A stretch of DNA of 64,000 nucleotides from Pollenia angustigena (Eukaryota; Arthropoda; Insecta; Diptera; Polleniidae). The stretch lies in assembly GCA_930367215.1 (NCBI GenBank), contig OV884056.1, forward strand, positions 87,927,285-87,991,284, given 5' to 3'. Made by a program: the position numbers and the translations under genes. Position 1 is the first letter of the stretch; every line of letters starts with the position of its first letter. Of this stretch, positions 1 through 10,554 are shown in pieces. The notes under the pieces are model-generated. The model searched no databases. It had not been told where the DNA came from and saw nothing but the letters and a program-made list of their open reading frames with translations.

Positions 1-175
1 TTCAATAAGTCGATGGTTGCAGTCGCCGCATGGCACGTAGCGCCGACCCGTTAAAACCACATTTTCTTAAAAATTATTTTTGATTATGGTCCCTAATGAT
101 AGCAACGCGAGCTTCCGCTTCATTTTGGAAGAAATAAAGTCCGGTGATGCACCACAATTTTGCGATAAGACATCG
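1..175 (-). pseudogene. mariner-type transposase relic, cut by the window edge
   Basis: Read on the - strand, positions 1-60 give a decayed form of the second catalytic motif of IS630/Tc1/mariner transposases (GATCHAATATIDLL, compare DGATCHT in the better copy at 35047). Positions 90-165 give WCITGLYFFQNEAEA, matching WCGLWAGGIIGPYFFQNEAG of that copy. Frames shift between the pieces and the catalytic aspartate before GATCH is lost. It is a dead fragment of the same broad DD41D-like family. The 5' half of the gene is not recognisable beyond about 175. Confidence 0.6.
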
Positions 176-1374
176 ATGAATGATTTTCAGAGTTCAAGCG
201 CAAATCTATTCATAATGATACGAATCGTAAAAGTCAAAAAGTTATCTCAGTTTGACAGCTTTTCATAAGTTCTATCGAGCTTAAAAAACATTTTTAAATT
301 TGTTTTTTTTTTTTCTTTAAATGAGGATTTTTTGGTCGTCCAAACCAAAAAAGTGTTCTTAAGTGTGCCGATATCAAACCCCTACCTGGAAATAGCAAAA
401 TACGTTCCAAAATAAAACTTCTCCTTACACTCTTATGTCAAGATTTGATTCCTTTAAATTCTGAAAATAATTTTAGTCAATATTTGTTTTGCCAATTTTC
501 TTTTGTTATTAAGTGCTTGTGTGCTTATTTTGATTGTTTGTCTCCATAAAATCTATGAGTATACGACCAAGTATTGTAGTTAAATTTAAAGTATTCAATC
601 CCTACGATTTTCTACTATTCCATTATAATACCAACAATAACAACAACAACAATAATACATATTGTCACATTGTATAAATTGTCTTTTGTCTTCCTTGTGC
701 TCTTTAAACTTATTGAAAATGCAAGAAGAAACAAAAAGTGTAACGTCATATTGTGTGAATCTTTTGCAGAAAACAGAGGCGTTGCATGTCTTTAGAATGC
801 GGTTAAAATGTTTAACTATGTAGAAAAAATATTGCAGTTTTCAGGCAAATAAACAATCTGTTTGTACATAAATAACTTCTGTCAACGCATGTGTTTTATG
901 ATTGTGTTATTGATTTTATTCAATGGGGTTATTAAATAACTGGGCACAAGTTGTTCCAATACAATTTATAATTTAAATTGCTGTTTCATTTATATAAGAT
1001 ATAACGAAGATATAAGATGCAACCGCTGAAGAACGCCGATGATTCGTAATTGAAGGGACCGACTGCTCTTTACGAATTAGAGAAGTATTCGAAATAAAAA
1101 GATTTCGATTTAAAGATGCTAAAATTCAATAAAAACGTTTTATAGGGGTTTGAATTTAATGAGGTTCAATTATTAAAACAAATGATTTAAAAAGTTAACA
1201 ATTTATTTAACCAGTACTGAAATTCTGTAACTTTTTAACGACAAATATTTGTCGTTAAGTAGTAAAAATTCGTTAATGGAGATTCTTTCACATTTTAAAG
1301 CAGTGTTTGAAGATAAACATTTATTATCGTTCTTTAGTGTTCGGTTCGGTAGATTTGTGGAAAACTCAAACGCT
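176..1374. other. AT-rich DNA with nothing recognised
   Basis: No protein similarity, RNA gene or convincing inverted repeat was seen here. There is a short CAA-rich run near 630-655. It is taken to be upstream or intronic sequence. Confidence 0.4.
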
Positions 1375-1760
1375 AATAATGTTTGTGTTACGTGTGTGAA
1401 GATAAAGCGTAATGTAAAGAAAATTTACAGTTTTTATGGAAAATCAATAATTTTTATTTAATATTAAAAACTAATTAGATATTTTATTTGTCTTTTTATA
1501 TCAAAATTTGTGATTTTTGAAAAAATATGACTTAGAATGAAATTTTAATGAAAGTGCTCTGTAAGGGTTATGGCCACTGTGTCCAAATCCTTCGATCTCA
1601 GAGAATCATACCTTATGGAAAATGAAGAGTATGGACAAGGCTTTAAAATTTTTAGAAATACAATTTGGATATAGTGCTTATAGATTATTGTAGCCTTGTC
1701 CATTCTCTTCATTTTCCATTATGTTTGATTCCCTGAAGTCGAAGGATTTGGACACAGTGA
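1375..1760. repeat. foldback repeat family, copy 1, with hairpin core
   Basis: The segment shares a mosaic with copies at 32520-33125 and 38430-38890: a TGTGTGAAGATAAA end, an AACTAATTAGATATTTTAT block and a TATGACTTAGAATGAAATT block. Positions 1575-1644 and 1690-1759 form an inverted repeat. The left arm reads CACTGTGTCCAAATCCTTCG and the right arm CGAAGGATTTGGACACAGTG, so the core could fold into a roughly 185-nt hairpin. It looks like a non-autonomous foldback element; the superfamily is not clear. Confidence 0.65.
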
Positions 1761-1764
1761 GTTG

Positions 1765-1860
1765 TATTTTTTTTTGATATTTTTGTTCACCGCAATATAG
1801 CAAAGTTCTAAACCATAATACAAAAATTACAAATCAACTGACTTGAGTTGTAAACCGGGG
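1765..1860. repeat. fragment of the GCCCCTATTAC-ended MITE family
   Basis: It carries the internal block TTTTTGTTCACCGCAAT and a run with AAACCATAATACAAAAATTA, followed by a TTGAGTTGTAAACCG end. These match the complete copy at 21525-21701 and fragments at 52106-52165 and 53275-53352. Confidence 0.6.
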
Positions 1861-2629
1861 ATGATAAATGAGAAAACCAATATCGTACTAACGAACTTTT
1901 AAAAGCGTACTTTTTCGACCCCAATAGTACTTAATCATTCTTTTTTTTATAAAAGAAAAAGACTTTTGGTTCGATTAGACTTGAAACCGTTATCACATAT
2001 AGTCTACTTCATTCCTTTGTTTTTGTAATATTTTGGCATAAAAACATTCTTTTCACATTCGCCGAAGAGTGTGGAATAGAAAATATTCCTTTGGTTATTC
2101 TTCTAAGCTTTGGAAACATTAACTGATCTAATTCATTTTTCATTGTGGTCACTTTGCACCAAAAAACAGAAATATTTTCGATTTTTAAGCTTTGGAAAGC
2201 ATCTATATCCGACAAAGCTCGAAACTCGTTATCAATAGTATCATAATTTGCACTTTAATTAGAAATATTTTTAATAAAAGCTTTACTATACAGGCTTTTA
2301 TTGAAATCACATTTTAGTAAATTTAGCTAGCCAGTTTAAAATTTCGTCGTCGAAGTCGACTTTATTTCTTAAAGCCTCGCTAAATGTTATATAGTATTAT
2401 ACTTTCAATGTTATTTCTGGATATATAAATATCTACGGTATATAAATATCGTTAAGTGGCAGATAATTTTCTTCAAATCTTGATTTTGGTAATTCGAATT
2501 TGTCTAAAAACTCCTTTTTCAAAAAATTGCGCCCCATTTTACGAACCAGTAATTTTAAGCTTGCTAAAATTATGTGCATACGAGCATTTTGGGATGGCAT
2601 TTCCAAATTTATTGTGTTTACAATGTTCC

Positions 2630-2750
2630 AGGGCTGTGGAGTCGGAGTCGGAGTCGGAGTCGGAGTTGAAGAGTCGGAGTTGAGGTTTTTGTACCGGAGT
2701 CGGAGTCGAAGTACCCACAAACACTAATGACTCCGACTCCGACTTTTTGG
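2630..2750. repeat. GGAGTC/GACTCC minisatellite
   Basis: Repeats of the hexamer GGAGTC run from about 2638 to 2710 and switch to the complementary GACTCC form at 2729-2745, making an imperfect palindrome. The six-base repeat gives open frames of Ser-Glu or Thr-Pro dipeptides on both strands, which are artefacts. The CAGGGCTGTGGAGTCGG start resembles the tip of some hAT elements, but no matching opposite end with a duplication was found. Confidence 0.7.
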
Positions 2751-2759
2751 CATTAAAAT

Positions 2760-4620
2760 TTTTTCTAATATTTTTCAAAATAAAAAAATTTTAATGACCA
2801 ATTTCAGCAATTCTTTTAAAATATCAATTCATATTTAAATATAATTTTCCATATAATTTTATTTTTATTCCACATAAAAAAAAACGATTTTTAAACATAA
2901 ATTGATATTTAAATAAATTGGTGGAATTGGCAATAAGAGGGTCTACTTTTTGAATTTGTGAAGTCAGAAGATAATGACCAGTATACTTTTCATATGAGTA
3001 GGGGAGTTAGAAAAATTGAGATAACATCTTATTTTGACAGTTCTTTTAGCAATTTATGAGAAATATATAGATTGTATCGAAGCATGTCCTTTTCTATGTT
3101 TTTATGTGACCTAAAATTTCTGTAACAAAACTCGCTGGTTCACTGTTTGAATTTCGCCAAGATATCCCTAATGAAATAGAGCCGAATTAAGGAAGTTAAA
3201 AATTTGTTGTTTTTTATTTATCGTATATTAACAAATATTTTTGTAGCCATGTTCCGATATATGACTTGAAATCTGCTGTAGCTCCTGTGGTGAAAGCATT
3301 AAGTAAACTAAATTTTAAGTTCTTACCTTCAAGGTGAATTATAATAGAAAAAAAGGAAAAGGAGCTCGGAAAAATACATGACATTGTTCTAAATTTAATT
3401 CCCATCAATCTGGGGGTAAACCCGAAAAATGATTTGAGAATTCTGTTATCTACTCAATTTAGGAAAAATTGGAGAGATAATAAAGACTTGCAATTTCAAA
3501 TTTCGGTCTTTGACAATAAAAATATTGAACTTGGAACGGAAAAAAGCAATGGTGTACTGAAGAAAACGATTTCAATTTAGTTGTTTAAAAATTCATATTT
3601 TTTTAACTCTGCAAGCCACATTTTGAAACACGTTGAAAATCGCAAATGATGCTATTTCTGTATTAAAAATTTGCCTTTGTCCGAATATTTTAATGATCCG
3701 AATATTTTAATGATCCCAAAAATAATAGAACTTTTTACGGTACGTTTCTCTTCAAAATGTGTTATAAAAATTGTAGAAGTAACAACTGAAGGCGCATCTG
3801 CATGTTTTAATAAAAATATATTTAATTTTCCTGAGAATGATTAAAAAAGTTGGTCTAAATATTTGACTTAATAAATAAAACAAGACCAAAACGGCAGTGT
3901 TTGAATTTATGTATATTAAAAACAAAAGACCTCACTTCACAATTTACAAAAAAGAACTTATGATGTTCTTTGTCTCTACAAATTCTGTGGTAAACAATAC
4001 TTAGTACACTTGGTGCCCTTACCGTCTTAGCAAATTGGACTTGGCATTGTTTTCAACTCTTCTATCTCGAAAGCTGCATTAGATAGAACTTATGGAAATT
4101 CACACATCTATAAATTCCAACAGATGTGAATTGGTGTAGTTTATCTCTTCCCTACACAACTATTGTTACATTTTTTAGCACTGTTTGCATATATTTAATA
4201 AATAAATATAACTTTTAAAATATACTAAAGTTTAATGATCCCATACGGATTGAATCAAAACTCATATCTTTCGAAAGTTCGTAACAAAACTCGGTGGTTC
4301 CAAAATTAAATCCATTATTTTTCTATATAACAGTTGGCTTAAAATGTTCAACTGTTGAGTTATTAGTCAAGAATGACATAACACTGTAGAATCAAAAAAG
4401 TAGAGCTCAGTTGGTCTATTTAATCCGGCGCCATATGTTTTTCGAGCTTTCCTCCTCATATGTTAAAGCTCAATGCGGCACGTTAGAATTAAAATATCGA
4501 TTTGAAAGTTTTACAGAATAATTTTCTTGCTATATTTAACAATTTAAAAGGTACTGAACTAAAAAACAAATTAAAAGAGTTTAAAGTCAAATAAGAACTA
4601 GTCTCATAAATAATGATAGG
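2760..4620. other. AT-rich DNA, no gene; short tandem at 3683-3716
   Basis: No coding similarity was recognised. A 17-base unit, CCGAATATTTTAATGAT, occurs twice in a row at 3683-3716. The phrase TAACAAAACTCGCTGGTTC near 3124 recurs in altered form near 4283, hinting at an old dispersed repeat. Confidence 0.4.
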
Positions 4621-4625
4621 TTAGA

Positions 4626-4690
4626 GTAGGAGTCGGAGTTGGAGTCGTACTTAAAAAATTACAGCAAAAGGAGTCGGAGTTATAACTATT
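4626..4690. repeat. second GGAGTC repeat patch
   Basis: A short, interrupted run of GGAGTC and GGAGTT hexamers, like that at 2630-2750. It may be a decayed end of the same repeat family. Confidence 0.5.
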
Positions 4691-5005
4691 TCTGCAATTT
4701 TCAAAATGTACTGCAGAAAGAGGAAAGACATTTTATAAGCAGGAGTAGAAAGTCCGGATATAATAAAATTTTATTTATCGCTTGTAAAATCTTCTTCAAA
4801 ATCATTCAAAGAAAAATAATAATGACGTGACAACCATATTGTTGACGAATATTTCAAAATATTTTGAGTTTCCGTTTTCTGTATCTTGAGAAAGCTTTTC
4901 AATATAATCAGAAAATGTAAGCTTATATGCTGCCGCTTATACTTAATTTAGAATGTGGCATATGCAATCGTCCAATGAACAAGTGTCTAAAATCTATTCA
5001 CAATA

Positions 5006-5183
5006 GCGGAGTTTAGTGTTTGGTGCAACTGCTCTTACAAAAGAGCAAATGCAAAATATCATAGCTGTTTTGTTAAATCCAACAACAAAAAAAACAGAGT
5101 TTCCGTTAGATTTCATAAAAAGCTACGAAATTTCGCATTTTCTTTTTCGCAAGACCATTGCACCAAACACTGAACTCGGCTTA
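5006..5183. repeat. small foldback (MITE-like) repeat
   Basis: The ends are inverted copies: GAGTTTAGTGTTTGGTGCAA at about 5009 and TTGCACCAAACACTGAACTC at about 5158. The about 175-bp unit could fold on itself. An open frame across it is not protein-like. It lies directly left of the hAT-type element at 5216. Confidence 0.6.
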
Positions 5184-5424
5184 GTGCTGGTTCACGTCAA
5201 GTTTGACTAGTCAAGCAGTGTTGTTAGATGTTTTTTTCGAATTATCGTCAAAATTTGAAAAAAATCGTCATAATCGTCATTAGTTCTGAAAAAACCCGTC
5301 AAAAAATCGTCATATGAAAAACCGTTTTTTTATCAACACGGATTAATTACTCTATTAAAACATAAAAAAATAATTAAGTATAAAATTATACAAAACCAAA
5401 AAATATAGAATTTTTAATACTTAA

Positions 5425-6405
5425 GACGATTTGGTGGGGCTTTGATATTGCTCTCCGGAGATTTTCGTCAAACACTTCCTGCCATCCCCAAATGTTCTGC
5501 TGCGGATGAACTAAACGCGTGCCTGTAATCGTTCCAGAAGTTGCAATTGACCACAAACATGAGTGTCGCGTTGCAGAACGACCCATCGGCTGCTAAATTC
5601 TCGGGACAACTGCTGGAGCTTGGCAACGGCCAAATTCCTGTTGCTGTTTCGAATGGATTGATATCGATCCCTGAAAATTTTTGTGAATTCACATCGTCCA
5701 AGGAGGAACTCATAAGCAAAGTGTTCCCTGGCATTGCACAAAATTACAAAAATCTCGATTGGATTCGTGAACGGGCAACACTAGCAGTGAAGAATTAGGA
5801 CGTCGATAGCTTTAACTTAATTATTCAAAGTCAAATCGCAGGACAACTGCATACGTACAAATCTGTTGACTGCGTGACCGACGAAAATGAACCGACCAGC
5901 TACCCGTCGGAATTTTTGAACTCGCTTGATGTACCAGGAACTCCGCCGCATAATTTACAGCTGAAGGTGGTATCGATCATAATCATGTTGCGGAATCTAA
6001 ATCCTCCAAAAATGTGCAACTGTCAAAAAGCTAATGAACAATGTGATTCAGGCGACAATCATCAAGGGCAAATTCAAAGGAGAGGAAGTCCTTATCCCAC
6101 GAATTCCCATTATTCCAACTGACCTTCCATTTCAATTCAAGCGGATTCAGTTCAATCACTAGAAGTCTGTGGGATTAATCTCGAATTTCCCTGTTTTCCG
6201 CACGGTCAGCTGTACGTTGCATGTTCGCGTGTTGGGAAACCGTCTTCGTTATTTGTTTTTGCGCCGGAAAACAAATCGAAAAACATTGTTCATCAAATCG
6301 CTCTCTATTGATTCCATTCAAATTAATCACATTGAAAATTTAAATATTTGTGTTGTATTATTACTCTAAAGTTTGTCTGAAGGCGAAGTTCGTCGGGTCC
6401 GCTAG
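5425..6405 (+). pseudogene. Helitron helicase C-terminal fragment and 3' end
   Basis: The + strand encodes a broken copy of the Pif1-like helicase of Helitrons, the rolling-circle transposons. In order it shows FGGALILLSGDFRQTLPAIP, LQLTTNMSVALQND, NGLISIPENFCEFTSSKEEL, PSEFLNSLDVPGTPPHNLQL, IIKGKFKGEEVLIPRIPIIP and CGINLEFPCFPHGQLYVACS. Breaks: a stop after about 5796, frameshifts near 6010-6030, and loss of the motif that normally precedes the CGINL block (near 6150). The Rep domain and 5' end are missing. The sequence ends in a GC-rich stem and GCTAG followed by T (6401-6406), which is the expected Helitron 3' terminus. Confidence 0.85.
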
Positions 6406-6415
6406 TATAAATATA

Positions 6416-6617
6416 CAGGGGTGTTCTTGAAATCGAAAACGCATGAATTTAAAACGTCGTTTTTAAATAAGATTTCTGTGATAAATGCATTTTATGACAA
6501 ATATTTCTCTATTAAACAGAATTTCATAACAAAAATTATAAAAATTTGATTAAAAGTGTATTAAATATAACTACCAAATTCTTGCATTATGCGTTTTCGA
6601 TTTCCAGAACACCCCTG
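6416..6617. mobile_element. MITE family A, copy 1
   Basis: A 202-bp element with inverted ends CAGGGGTGTTCTTGAAATCG and its complement, ending at CACCCCTG. ATA lies directly on both sides. Internal sequence (GACAAATATTTCTCTATTAA, TTTGATTAAAAGTGTATTA) is shared with copies at 23294-23512 and 42585-42804. It sits 10 bp after the Helitron terminus. Confidence 0.85.
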
Positions 6618-6902
6618 ATATATTCGCCTCTAAACACTTATACATACTAAGAAAAAACTTTACTTGCCAGATTGAAGTGTTATAAAATTGATGCCAGATC
6701 AAAGTTTAAAATAAATTTATTGACGGGATTAAATCGTTAAAACCTAAGTGACTCTTCACTAAAAATCGTCAATCGTAATTTTGGTAAATTCATCGAAAAA
6801 AATCGTCAAAATGACGTAAAATCGTCACATCTAACATCCCTGTCGTCAAGTCTTGAGCTTTAAGGAGCCCTGAAATTTAAGTTTTAATAAAATGTTTGAT
6901 GT

Positions 6903-7332
6903 TTTCTGTTCGGGAGGTACCACGCCCACTTTTCCAATCCCGCCCATTTTTAAAGAGAAGTTGAGTATTGACCTGGAAACTGGCTCTTGCCAGCAACAAC
7001 AAGGGATTTTTGGGTAAAATTAGAAGCAATCTTGGTTTTTTGCTCATATCTCCGTCGTTTTTGGACCGATCTGGCTGAATTCAATAGCAAACTTAAACGG
7101 AGTATATGTGACATAAATATATGACAGCCTAATCCCCATCATTTCTGGGATCTTCGGAAAACCCATTTCAACATACACACGAACAGACAGACAGACGGAC
7201 AACCGGGTTTAAACTTATCTTCTCATAACGAACCAGAATATAACTTTATAGGGTGCAGGATCAATATTGTGGAACTTACAAACGGAAGGACAAAGTTATA
7301 TATACCCTCTAACCTTTGGTGAAGGGTATAAA
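6903..7332. repeat. dispersed dipteran repeat with GACA microsatellite core
   Basis: The segment runs from GGTACCACGCCCACTT to a GAAGGGTATAAAAA end, with CAGACAGACAGACGGACA inside near 7190. Related copies lie at 39590-40060, 24775-25960 (reverse) and 53590-53680. The layout, a conserved body with a GACA/GTCT tract, recalls mini-me-type elements of flies; that name is a suggestion, not proven. Confidence 0.6.
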
Positions 7333-7339
7333 AACTATA

Positions 7340-7950
7340 CCTAGAACTTTATGTTATATAATGTATGTCTACAGAAATACACAATTTTCATTTTTTTTAA
7401 CGAAGAATAGAACACTATATAATGTTCGTAACTTTCTTGAAAATAGTTACGAACGGTGTTAAGGGTTGTGTTCGTAAGCACAAACACTAAAAAAAAGAAA
7501 TCGTTTCAGGGTGTGAGAGCCGTACGCAATACATATTCTGTTTATTTTCGAACACTGTTTTAAAGTTATTTAAAGTCTAAAGATTTTTAACCGTCCCTCT
7601 CAAAATGTTTACATTTAATTGTTATTAAGAAGGAAGAGATTAATAATTGGAGAAATGAGTACGTTGTTCCGTGTCATACAAAAAGAAATTTATTTATTAA
7701 AAAAAAAATAAAATTAATAAGTCATGAATATTGGTAAGGAATAATATTAACGCTACTAAAAGGCAAAACTTCCAAATAGGTCATCAGACAGCTCGACTCC
7801 TATTTGCAATTATATCGTAAGCGAAAATTTATCGTATGTGCTCGTTTCAGGGACCAACAAATTTATAGAATTTCAATTTGTACCGTTGCAGAGTAAAAGC
7901 CAATCTAAATTAAGAAAAAAACAATAAAAACCCAAGCAATGTAAAATCTG
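7340..7950. other. no gene seen
   Basis: AT-rich sequence without recognised coding or repeat structure. Confidence 0.4.
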
Positions 7951-7974
7951 CCTTTAGTCGTTTACGATATAATC

Positions 7975-8640
7975 GCAAAAAGGGCTGCAGCAGTGAAATA
8001 GATTTACATGTGTACCTGCTCTAGGGCCTACTCCATTAGGGATCTTAACCACTGTGCGTTAGCAACCGCCCCCGAGTGTAAGCGCAACTCACACGCCCAG
8101 TTAGCAATTTGAGTTAATAATCCTGCAAGATTGTACACTCACTTCTTGTTTAGGAGCTGGAGCTATCTAGCTTTTGCTGTTTTTGGAAAATACTAGCAGC
8201 TAGATCCTAGGGATAATCCTACTTCTGGCCGAACTCTATTACAAGTGGTGAAAAAATCAGACCTTTCAGGATATCCCTTCCTGCGACTTTGAGTAGTAAA
8301 CCACCACCACCACTTGATCCCGCAAAGGTATTTTTTTAACGGAAAAGTGAAACTTTAGCAGACATTCTTACTAAACGACAGAAATCTTTTCTCGCAAGAA
8401 GAATACTAGCGGAGGCCTCTACCAATAGTCTGTCCGGTGCCAGCAGTCAGGAGTCAGCACCTGTGGTACCAGACAGAATCTCTGGTCAACCGCGATTGTA
8501 AAAGACCGTGAAGTTCTCTTGAGATCTGTCAATTTTGGATTTTTGCCAAATCCCAGGTATTGACTGCACCTGATTTTACCGGATGATGTAAAACTAAAAG
8601 GTGAAATATGCTTAAGATGATCTCTGGAAGCCACAGGGGG
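7975..8640. other. GC-richer, complex segment, unidentified
   Basis: This stretch has clearly higher GC and complexity than its surroundings, with phrases such as CTAGGGCCTACTCCATTAGG and AACCACTGTGCGTTAGCAAC. No reading frame on either strand looks like a protein. It may be a decayed retroelement end or a non-coding part of an old element; I do not recognise it. Confidence 0.3.
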
Positions 8641-8889
8641 ATGTTATTAGACATGAGAATATACAACTTCCATAACGAAGGTGTTCGTCACCACATTGCG
8701 GAATAAAAAAAACAAACAAATATTTGTAAAGAAGCGGATACAAATCTCGCTGGTGTGGTAACACGATTCATTTCCGCCAAAGATATAAAGAATTTGGCTA
8801 GATTCGTTTCAGTACTCGAAACAGTGTAATCCAATTATTATTATAAATGTAAAAGTTATAGTTTGTGGCTTAATAACGTAAAACCCGCT

Positions 8890-9180
8890 TAATGAATTTG
8901 GGGTACTTTTTAAGAGGTAAATCGGGGGAAAATGGTTATTTGGTACTTCTCTCTTTTTGATAAATTTGGCAATCTGTGTATTGCAAATGGTCCAGAATAA
9001 AATATAAGGTTTTTGTTAAGGGATAAAATTGGTACTTTTTAAGGGGGTAGAAATATACGGATTATAGCCTTTATTAACATACAGTGTACTTTCTCGGGGC
9101 CTTAAATGAGGAAAAGCTGGTACTCTTAGTACTCTTCTACCGTTGGTACTTTTTCTCTTTTTAATAAATTAGATATGCAC
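8890..9180. repeat. repeat rich in GGTACTTTTT motifs
   Basis: The motif GGTACTTTTT or close variants occurs about six times in 290 bp, often followed by CTCTTTTTGATAAATT. Similar motifs in the opposite orientation (AAAAGTACCAATTGAAGAAG type) occur at 51545-51670, and one or two near 1885-1930. It is probably a dispersed repeat. Confidence 0.45.
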
Positions 9181-9610
9181 GGTTAATGTCATGTAAGATA
9201 AAAATAATAATAACAATAAGTTTAAAGAATAGAAGCAGTTTGTTCATAAAACTTAACAATTTAAAAATCCAGGGAGTTTTAACTAACTCTTGATAACGAT
9301 ACTTACAATTCAACTAACTACTGCACTGACTATAATCCAGTTGTTGCTGTTAATGTTTGTCTAACTGTTGTAGACTATGGAATTGAGTTACTTTGTTTGT
9401 TCGATGGCATTGTATTTGTTGAGTTTCCAACCAAACATTAATACACCCACTTTTACTATTTTTTTCTCTCGTTTTACATCACAATCGCAAGTTTGGTTTT
9501 CTATAGCAGTAGTACGTACATGCCTGTGAAGATTCCAATGTAACTAAGTTTTCTTTAAAATTACGTCACTCATACACATTTACATAAAATTGTAACCCAG
9601 CGGTAACTAG
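9181..9610. other. no gene seen
   Basis: AT-rich sequence; nothing recognised. Confidence 0.4.
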
Positions 9611-9614
9611 AATG

Positions 9615-9995
9615 AGTAAAGAGGCCTAATAGAAGGCCTTATTTAGCAGTCACAAGCAGTCAGAAGCCCTTCTCGCCGCTTTCCATACTTATTTATTTTT
9701 TACACAGGTTGTCTTTGGGCGCAAGGCCTTCCACAATTCCTTTAAAAACAACTTCAATCCCTTCCCAAAGAAGGGATTAAGGAAGGTCACTAAAAATAAA
9801 AAGTAAATAAAACTGAACACCTTCCTTTCTCCCTTCTCAAAGAAGGGAGTAGCGAATGTGTACTGAATATTTCAGAAGGTATTTTAAAAAGAAGTTTATA
9901 CCTTCTGGAAGGCAGGATATCATGCGAAGCGAATCTTTTAGAAAGGAGTATAGAGGCCTTCAAAAAGGCCTGCCGCTTGCGGTCCTTTCAATATT
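9615..9995. repeat. cluster of short GGCC and CCTTC hairpins
   Basis: Several small palindromes are packed together: AGGCCTAATAGAAGGCCT, CCCTTCCCAAAGAAGGG, CCCTTCTCAAAGAAGGG and GGCCTTCAAAAAGGCC. An open frame over 9856-10080 has no protein character. It looks like a structured non-coding repeat of unknown type. Confidence 0.45.
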
Positions 9996-9999
9996 TACC

Positions 10000-10546
10000 G
10001 CTGGGAACTGTTGGCATAAATACATGCATTTGTTTATACACGAATGTATATACAAACATAGTATTTGTTTATTTATTTAACAATGTATATAATATAGTGT
10101 GTATGTATGTATGTAAATTGCATTTTTGAAAATTGAAAATGCCAATTTCATTTAACCCAATTATTTTGCTATGTATTCGTAGTAATTGATGAGACAACGA
10201 TTTACATATACTTTTTGTAATTATTTGTTGTTCATAAACGTTATGTTAATAATTTTTTTTTATTTTGGGTTTTTTTTTTCAAGAAAGTAGTTCACACCAA
10301 ATATGAAATAATAAAAAAGGCGAAGCCATTATTTTATTTATCTTCACTGTGTGTTTATTTACTTTGCATAATTTTATATTGCCCTTTTACTCCTTTGATG
10401 CGATAGTTTATTTATCCAACACTCTGCTATAAATATTCAGATACAAAGAAGCAAAATATATAAAAACCCTGTAGTTTTGAAGGTGGATAAACTGTTTCCC
10501 ATCATAATATTTACTTCATTCCAAACATGACTGTTTACAATTTGTA
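10000..10546. other. no gene seen
   Basis: AT-rich sequence with a short GTAT run near 10105. No coding or RNA gene evidence. Confidence 0.4.
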
Positions 10547-10554
10547 TTTATAAG

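Larger units (their letters stand above)
5216..6842. mobile_element. non-autonomous hAT-type element with nested insertions
   Basis: The ends are CAGTGTTGTTAGATGT on the left and, read inwards, CAGGGATGTTAGATGT on the right. Flanking eight-base sequences TAGTCAAG (5208-5215) and TCGTCAAG (6843-6850) differ at one base and fit the 8-bp duplication made by hAT transposases. Sub-terminal regions are rich in repeated ATCGTCA, as is usual for transposase binding sites. No hAT transposase is present. The interior is occupied by a Helitron helicase fragment (5425-6405) and a MITE (6416-6617). Confidence 0.75.

Noticed and set aside
2433..2778. Open frames of Pro-Thr or Ser-Glu repeats on both strands
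   Set aside because: They are forced by the GGAGTC hexamer repeat, appear in several frames at once, and have no other protein character.
7150..7210. Independent GACA microsatellite
   Set aside because: The tract occurs at the same position inside several copies of a dispersed repeat, so it is part of that repeat.
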